A stretch of DNA of 17,504 nucleotides from CAMCSH01 sp043748535 (GTDB lineage Bacteria > Verrucomicrobiota > Lentisphaeria > Lentisphaerales > Lentisphaeraceae). The notes below the pieces were generated by a model. That model worked only from the letters and a program-made list of their open reading frames with translations. It had not been told where the DNA came from and did no database searches. This document shows, one piece after another, positions 13,571 through 17,504 of the stretch. Both the position numbers and the translations under genes were made by a program. Location of the stretch: NCBI GenBank assembly GCA_043748535.1, contig JAYTMY010000118.1, positions 1 through 17,504 of the forward strand, in the 5' to 3' direction. Numbering within the stretch: position 1 is the first letter of the stretch; every line of letters begins with the position of its first letter.

Positions 13571-15538
13571 ATGAGCAACGCCGCCCTGACTGAACTCGCC
13601 TCCCACATCCGCTGCCTTTCTGCCGAAGCCGTGCAGAAGGCCAACTCCGGCCACCCCGGCCTGCCGATGGGCTGCGCCGACATCGCCGCCGTGCTCTTCT
13701 CGGAGTTCCTCAACTTCGACCCCGCTCACTCGCACTGGATCGGCCGCGACCGCTTCGTCCTCTCCGCCGGCCACGGCTCGATGCTGCAATACTCGCTCCT
13801 CCACCTCTTCGGCTACGCCGTCAGCATGGAAGACCTGAAGAACTTCCGCCAGCTCGGCGCCCCCACCGCCGGTCACCCCGAATTCGGCCACATCGACGGC
13901 GTCGAAACCACCACCGGCCCCCTCGGCGCCGGCATCTCCAACGCCGTCGGCATGGCCCTCTCCGCCAAGATGCTCGGCGCCCGCTTCGGCCAAGCTCAAA
14001 TCCCGTCCAAGATCTACACCCTCTGCGGTGACGGCTGCATGATGGAAGGCGTCGCCTCGGAAGCCTCCTCCACCGCCGGTCACCTGCAGCTCGACAACCT
14101 GGTCATCATCTACGATTCGAACCGCATCACCATCGAAGGCTCCACCGACATCGCCTTCACCGAAGACGTCGCCAAGCGCTACGAGGCCTACGGCTTCGCC
14201 GTCCTCAAGGCCGACGGCCACAGCATGGACTCGGTCCGCGTCGCCCTCACCGCGTCGCAAACCACCGGCAAGCCGACCCTGATCATCGCCACCACCACCA
14301 TCGGCAAGGGCTCGCCCAACAAGTCCGGCACCCACAAGGTCCACGGCGCCCCCCTCGGTCCGGAAGAGACCGGCCTGACCCGCGCCGCCCTGCTCCCCGG
14401 CACCGCCGAATTCACCGTCACCGCCGCCACCGCCGCCTTCTGCAAAGAAGTCGCCGCCAAGGGCGCCGCCAAGCGCCTCGCCTGGGAAAAAGCCCACAGC
14501 GCCTGGGCCATCAGCAACCCCGAGCTCAAAGCCAAGTGGGACCTCTTCTTCGCCCAGACCCTGCCGCACCTCACCCTTCCCGAGTACAAAGTCGGTGAAT
14601 CGATCGCCTCGCGCTCGTCCTCCGAGAAGACCCTCAACAGCATCGCCGACCAAGTCGAATTCCTCGTCGGCGGCTCCGCCGACCTCGACTGCTCCAACCT
14701 CACTCGCATGAAGGACAAGGGCGACGTCAACACCGGCGCCTTCGCCGGCCGCAATCTGCACTTCGGCGTCCGTGAACACTCGATGGGCGGCATCGTCAAC
14801 GGCATGGCCCTCTTCGGTGGCCTGCGCCCCTATTGCGCCACCTTCCTGGTCTTCGCCGACTACATGCGCCCCACCATCCGCCTCGCCGCCCTGATGAAAA
14901 TCCCGACCATCTACGTCTTCACTCACGACTCCTTCTTCGTCGGTGAAGACGGCCCGACCCACCAGCCGACCGAAACCAAGGCTGGCCTCGAGTGCATCCC
15001 CGGCCTCACCATCTATCGCCCCGCCGACGCCAACGAAGTCAACGCTTCGTGGATCGCGGCCCTGAAGAACACCAACGGCCCCACCGCTCTGCTGATGAGC
15101 CGCCAAAACCTCGTCACCCTGCAGGAAAGCGTCGGCCAGGACGTCACCAAAGGCGCCTACATCGCCAAGAAGGAATCGGGCGCCAAGGCCGACCTGATCA
15201 TCATGGCCTCCGGCTCGGAAGTCAAACATGCCCTCGACACCGCCGCCGAGCTCGAGAAAGACGGCACCCAAGTGCGCGTCGTCTCGATGCCCTCCGCCGC
15301 TCGTTTCGAGAAGCAATCGGCCGAGTACAAGAAGTCGGTCCTGCCTTGCGATGTCCGCAAGCGCTTCGCCATCGACTACGGCTCGTCCTACTCCTGGCAC
15401 CGCTATGCCGGCATCGACGGCCTCTACGCCTGCGTCGACGCCTTCGGCGAATGCGGCCCCGGCCCGAAAGTCGCCGAGCATCTCGGATTCACCACCGCCA
15501 AGCTCGCTGAAAAGGCCCGCGGCTACCTGAAGGCCTGA
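13571..15538 (+). CDS. tkt: Transketolase
   Basis: A 655-residue transketolase, normal length for the family. It moves two-carbon ketol units between sugar phosphates in the non-oxidative pentose phosphate pathway, using thiamine diphosphate and Mg2+ in the cytoplasm. Visible motifs are NSGHPG with His28, SAGHGS with His68, the thiamine diphosphate/metal motif GDGCMMEG (153-160) ending at Asn184, the catalytic Glu402 in GVREHSM, and substrate-binding THDSFFVGEDGPTHQ (451-465). ATG 13571 is chosen because GAGG at 13561-13564 is 6 bases upstream; the frame also opens at TTG 13559, which lacks such a site. Third positions are almost all G or C, suggesting high expression. The gene stands alone with a strong terminator. 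Confidence 0.97.
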   Translation: MSNAALTELASHIRCLSAEAVQKANSGHPGLPMGCADIAAVLFSEFLNFDPAHSHWIGRDRFVLSAGHGSMLQYSLLHLFGYAVSMEDLKNFRQLGAPTAGHPEFGHIDGVETTTGPLGAGISNAVGMALSAKMLGARFGQAQIPSKIYTLCGDGCMMEGVASEASSTAGHLQLDNLVIIYDSNRITIEGSTDIAFTEDVAKRYEAYGFAVLKADGHSMDSVRVALTASQTTGKPTLIIATTTIGKGSPNKSGTHKVHGAPLGPEETGLTRAALLPGTAEFTVTAATAAFCKEVAAKGAAKRLAWEKAHSAWAISNPELKAKWDLFFAQTLPHLTLPEYKVGESIASRSSSEKTLNSIADQVEFLVGGSADLDCSNLTRMKDKGDVNTGAFAGRNLHFGVREHSMGGIVNGMALFGGLRPYCATFLVFADYMRPTIRLAALMKIPTIYVFTHDSFFVGEDGPTHQPTETKAGLECIPGLTIYRPADANEVNASWIAALKNTNGPTALLMSRQNLVTLQESVGQDVTKGAYIAKKESGAKADLIIMASGSEVKHALDTAAELEKDGTQVRVVSMPSAARFEKQSAEYKKSVLPCDVRKRFAIDYGSSYSWHRYAGIDGLYACVDAFGECGPGPKVAEHLGFTTAKLAEKARGYLKA

Positions 15539-15560
15539 GAGCGCTGAAACAGTTAGAAAA

Positions 15561-15597
15561 CCCCCCGCCCGGCGTGAGCTTGGCGGGGGGAAATTTT
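15561..15597 (+). terminator. Terminator after tkt
   Basis: CCCCCCGCC (15561-15569) pairs perfectly with GGCGGGGGG (15582-15590), with a 12-base loop, followed by AAATTTT. The flanking AAAA (15557-15560) can pair with the TTTT. It begins 22 bases after the tkt stop. Confidence 0.8.
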
Positions 15598-15600
15598 CGA

Positions 15601-15696
15601 CCTGGGAGCGCCGGCTGCCAGCCGGTCCTGCGTTCTGAATGAAGCTCAAATTGTCGAATACAAAACCACAAGCGGCTGGCAGCCGGCGTTCCCAGG
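15601..15696. repeat. REPIN: two inverted REP units just upstream of the RAYT gene
   Basis: A forward REP lies at 15601-15626 (tail CCTGGGAGCG, then hairpin CCGGCTG-c-CAGCCGG) and an inverted copy at 15671-15696, with a 44-base spacer. The second copy has one change in the tail (GGGAACG) and one at the stem end (CCGCT for CCGGT). The pair is an inverted doublet of the kind RAYT transposases are thought to mobilise. The outer end of the second unit (CCCAGG) runs into AGGAG, the apparent ribosome binding site of the RAYT gene. Confidence 0.9.
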
Positions 15697-15706
15697 AGTC
15701 ATGACG

Positions 15707-16384
15707 ATGCAACGGCCCATGGATCCCGACGAAGGCTTCTCCGGCACCGGGCCCTTTGAGAATCTCGACAAATGGCATCGGCGTCGACTGCCTCATTATC
15801 AAGCAGGTGGCATTTACCAGATGATCACCTATCGACTCGCCGATGCCTTGCCGCAAAAACTTGTCGAGTGCTGGCGAGAGGAGCTGCTCCCTGGGAGCGC
15901 CGGCTGCCAGCCGGTTGTGCTCAATGCCGCTCAGCTCGAAATGCGCCGCCGCTGCGAGGTGGCAATGGATGCCGGGCATGGTTCATGTATTCTTAAGCGT
16001 CCTGAATGCGCCCGTATCATCCTCGACAACTGGCTCTATTTCGAAGGCCAACGCTACGAGATCATCGTCGCCGTAGTGATGCCCAACCATGTCCACATCC
16101 TCATTCGAGTTCTCGCACCATGGACCTTGGCAAAGATTATCCATTCATGGAAGTCCTACACGGCAAATTCTCTTCGCCGAGAACTTGAACAAACCGGCTG
16201 GCAGCCGGCGCTCCCAGGGGAACACCTGTGGCAGCGCGAATATTGGGATCGCTTCATTCGTGACGAAAAGCATTTCCATGCAGCCATCGCCTACATTCTC
16301 GACAACCCCATCACCGCTGGTCTTTGCCTTCACCGCAACGAGTGGCCATGGGTGATAGGAGTAAATCAAAGGACTGAATCATGA
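15707..16384 (+). CDS. REP-associated tyrosine transposase (RAYT, Y1/HUH family) with two REP insertions in frame
   Basis: A 225-residue Y1-type transposase. RAYTs nick single-stranded DNA at REP hairpins, using an HUH metal site and a tyrosine that attaches to the DNA. The HUH motif is MPNHVHILI (the two His at residues 128 and 130 from this start). WKSYTAN, about 20 residues later, carries a likely catalytic Tyr (151), and WQREYWDRFIRDEKHF and YILDNPITAGL are typical C-terminal motifs. ATG 15707 is preferred since AGGAG (15694-15698) is 8 bases away; ATG 15701 is only 2 bases from it. Two REP copies lie in the coding sequence, read as PGSAGCQPV (residues 62-70) and TGWQPALPG (163-171), without breaking the frame. 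Both fall outside the motifs above, probably in loops, so the enzyme may still be active. Confidence 0.92.
   Translation: MQRPMDPDEGFSGTGPFENLDKWHRRRLPHYQAGGIYQMITYRLADALPQKLVECWREELLPGSAGCQPVVLNAAQLEMRRRCEVAMDAGHGSCILKRPECARIILDNWLYFEGQRYEIIVAVVMPNHVHILIRVLAPWTLAKIIHSWKSYTANSLRRELEQTGWQPALPGEHLWQREYWDRFIRDEKHFHAAIAYILDNPITAGLCLHRNEWPWVIGVNQRTES
15890..15915 (+). repeat. REP copy inside the RAYT gene, forward orientation
   Basis: These 26 bases are identical to the forward REP at 15601-15626, including the tail CCTGGGAGCG and the hairpin CCGGCTG-c-CAGCCGG. It is in register with the codons and encodes PGSAGCQPV. Confidence 0.93.
16174..16218 (-). repeat. REP copy inside the RAYT gene, inverted, first copy of a 45-bp duplication
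   Basis: Bases 16193-16218 are an inverted REP encoding TGWQPALPG in the RAYT frame. Together with the 19 bases before it (from TCGCCGAGAACTTGAAC), the stretch 16174-16218 recurs exactly at 16416-16460, after the gene. Confidence 0.93.
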
Positions 16385-16415
16385 GTTAGCTGAAGACAAA
16401 AAACTTCATGATCAC

Positions 16416-16460
16416 TCGCCGAGAACTTGAACAAACCGGCTGGCAGCCGGCGCTCCCAGG
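16416..16460 (-). repeat. Second copy of the 45-bp RAYT segment with inverted REP, downstream of the stop
   Basis: An exact copy of 16174-16218, 242 bases further on and 31 bases past the RAYT stop. It holds the fifth REP of this locus (16435-16460, inverted) plus 19 bases of RAYT coding sequence. The presence of RAYT coding bases shows it was copied from the gene, or the reverse, and did not arise by an independent REP insertion. Confidence 0.92.
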
Positions 16461-16489
16461 AACCAATGAAACTCCTGTGAAATCCGAGC

Positions 16490-17314
16490 TCACTTCCCTT
16501 CCTGCCGCTTCCGCCAGGCCATCGGGGTGCAGCCCATTTTGGCTTTGAAGCGACGGTGGAACCAGGAGGCGCTGCGCCATCCCTGGGCGGCGATGATCGA
16601 CTCCAGGGAGGCTTGCGGTTGACGCAAGGCCTCGCAACTGGTGGCGAGGCGGATCTCGTCGACATAGTCGAGATAGGAAAGACCCATGGCGGTGCGGAAG
16701 AAGCGGCAGAAGGACGGCAAGGAGATCTCGAGGAAGGCCGCCGCCTCGGCGCTGGACAGCGGGCGCTCGAGGCGTTGATGGGTCCATTTCAGCAGCTTTT
16801 CGAGGCGTAGTGCGACATCGCGGCGGAGCTCCGGGTGTCCCTGTTCGAGGAGCATCTCCGCCGGAGCTGCGGCGAGCTGCAACAGGAGCTTGGCGAGGCC
16901 CTGCTCGGGAAAGGGATGGGGATCCGGCAAGGATCGGCACAGGAGCGCGGCTTTCGGCGCCTCGAAACGCAGGCCGCGGGGAGCCCGCTCGAGTAGGGAT
17001 GACGCTGCTGCCTCAGGAAGCAGGCGGCTGATGCTTTCTGCCGGCAATTGCAGGACCACGGCGCTGTTCCGCGCGGCGCCTTCCGCATCGAGCGACTGCC
17101 AGGCATGGGCCAGTTGCGGACCCAGCAGAAATAAGTCGCCCGGCGCCCAGTTGAGAACCTTGTCGCCGATCATCAAAAGTCCCCGGCCTTCTTCGATAAA
17201 AACCAGCTCGAGCTCGGGATGATAGTGGCGGAAATAACCAAAACTCCGCTCCGCCCGCCGGAAGCAGCGGAAGGATTGCTCGGGAATCTTCAGGATCTGG
17301 CGTTGGGCTTTCAT
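16490..17314 (-). CDS. AraC-family transcription regulator with cupin sensor domain
   Basis: A 274-residue regulator. The N-terminal half is a cupin-like ligand domain (HYHPELELVFIEEGRG near residues 30-45, then WAPGDLFLLGPQLAHAW). The C-terminal ~90 residues carry two helix-turn-helix motifs of AraC type, with the family's second-helix pattern seen as GWRSASWFHRRFKAKMGCTPMAWRKR-like residues near the end. Such proteins usually sense a sugar or sugar derivative and switch on nearby catabolic genes. ATG 17312-17314 is chosen because AGGAA is about 7 bases upstream; the frame also reaches TTG 17338, which lacks a site. No obvious target gene lies next to it, so its target is probably beyond the right edge or elsewhere. 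The promoter region (17345-17415) is AT-rich and contains TTTAGG...CCTAAA arms (17384-17413). Confidence 0.93.
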   Translation of the reverse strand: MKAQRQILKIPEQSFRCFRRAERSFGYFRHYHPELELVFIEEGRGLLMIGDKVLNWAPGDLFLLGPQLAHAWQSLDAEGAARNSAVVLQLPAESISRLLPEAAASSLLERAPRGLRFEAPKAALLCRSLPDPHPFPEQGLAKLLLQLAAAPAEMLLEQGHPELRRDVALRLEKLLKWTHQRLERPLSSAEAAAFLEISLPSFCRFFRTAMGLSYLDYVDEIRLATSCEALRQPQASLESIIAAQGWRSASWFHRRFKAKMGCTPMAWRKRQEGK

Positions 17315-17439
17315 GGTCAGTTCCTGGGGTTTCGTCAAACGACTCTAGTCGATGAGTGACGGATTTTAACCCGTGATTTTAGATTTAGGGGCGAAAATGA
17401 GCATAAACCTAAAAACCGCAGCAGCCCAAGACCTTCCGC

Positions 17440-17504
17440 GACCCCTTCAGGGTCAGAATTCATAACTCATTCCAACCCAGGGTGTCGCCGATGCGGCTTA
17501 ACCC
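17440..17504. repeat. Dispersed-repeat segments at the right edge
   Basis: GACCC-cttca-GGGTC (17440-17454) is a hairpin, and CCAACCCAGGGT followed by GATGCGGC and AACCC (17472-17504) is a second segment cut by the window end. Both resemble segments at 8425-8482. No gene is visible in 17339-17504. Confidence 0.4.

Noticed and set aside
13523..15979. 818-codon open frame on the minus strand opposite tkt
   Set aside because: It is a shadow of the transketolase gene, whose codons end almost always in G or C and so leave the antisense frame free of stops. The translation is low-complexity Gly/Ala/Val/Asp-rich with no domain.
15601..16460. CRISPR array
   Set aside because: The repeated units alternate in orientation, have unequal spacing and lie partly inside a gene; they are REP hairpins, not direct repeats with uniform spacers.
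15601..16460. Insertion sequence with terminal inverted repeats and target duplication
   Set aside because: The flanking palindromes match REP structure and the enzyme is a Y1 RAYT, which does not use terminal inverted repeats or make target duplications; no flanking duplication was seen.

Overview
The window looks like a high-GC chromosomal segment of a PVC-group bacterium, most likely Verrucomicrobiota. Three things point there: a PVC-style propeller dehydrogenase-like protein at the left edge, dispersed short palindromes in gaps between genes, and a REP-associated tyrosine transposase carrying peptides of the GWQPALPG / AGCQPV type. No rRNA, tRNA, CRISPR array or phage module is visible. 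The taxonomic call is inference from gene style; no marker gene is present.

Layout. Bases 1-1329 hold the 3' part of a secreted beta-propeller protein, closed by a clear terminator. A CorA-like metal transporter (1492-2427) follows and converges on a very long minus-strand gene (2496-6257) with two tandem DUF3857-transglutaminase units. The 68-base gap between their stops is filled by a pair of inverted REP-like hairpins whose stems differ by compensating changes. Upstream of the long gene on the minus strand is a GNAT acetyltransferase resembling tRNA-acetylating TacT toxins (6353-6886), preceded 3 bases away by a 52-codon gene (6890-7048) that could be its antitoxin. A lipoprotein with a coiled coil and a FliL-like C-terminal domain (7238-8266) is read rightward, followed by a 261-base gap with several short repeats. 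Next on the minus strand are a 953-residue membrane-anchored helical-repeat protein (8528-11389) and, upstream of it across a terminator, a small secreted EF-hand protein (11528-11812).

After a gap between divergent genes, an ABC ATPase (12013-12678) overlaps by one base with an unusual three-helix membrane protein (12678-13373), and a possible 51-residue gene starts two bases later. Transketolase (tkt, 13571-15538) and its terminator follow. Bases 15601-16460 form a REP/RAYT locus. A REPIN lies directly upstream of the transposase gene and appears to supply its ribosome binding site. Two further copies of the same REP lie inside the transposase reading frame, and a 45-bp piece containing the second one is repeated downstream of the stop. 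An AraC-type cupin regulator on the minus strand (16490-17314) and another repeat-bearing stretch end the window.

Most genes are unrelated housekeeping or accessory loci. The groups that look functionally linked are the small gene plus GNAT pair, the ABC ATPase plus membrane protein plus short gene, and the REP/RAYT locus.
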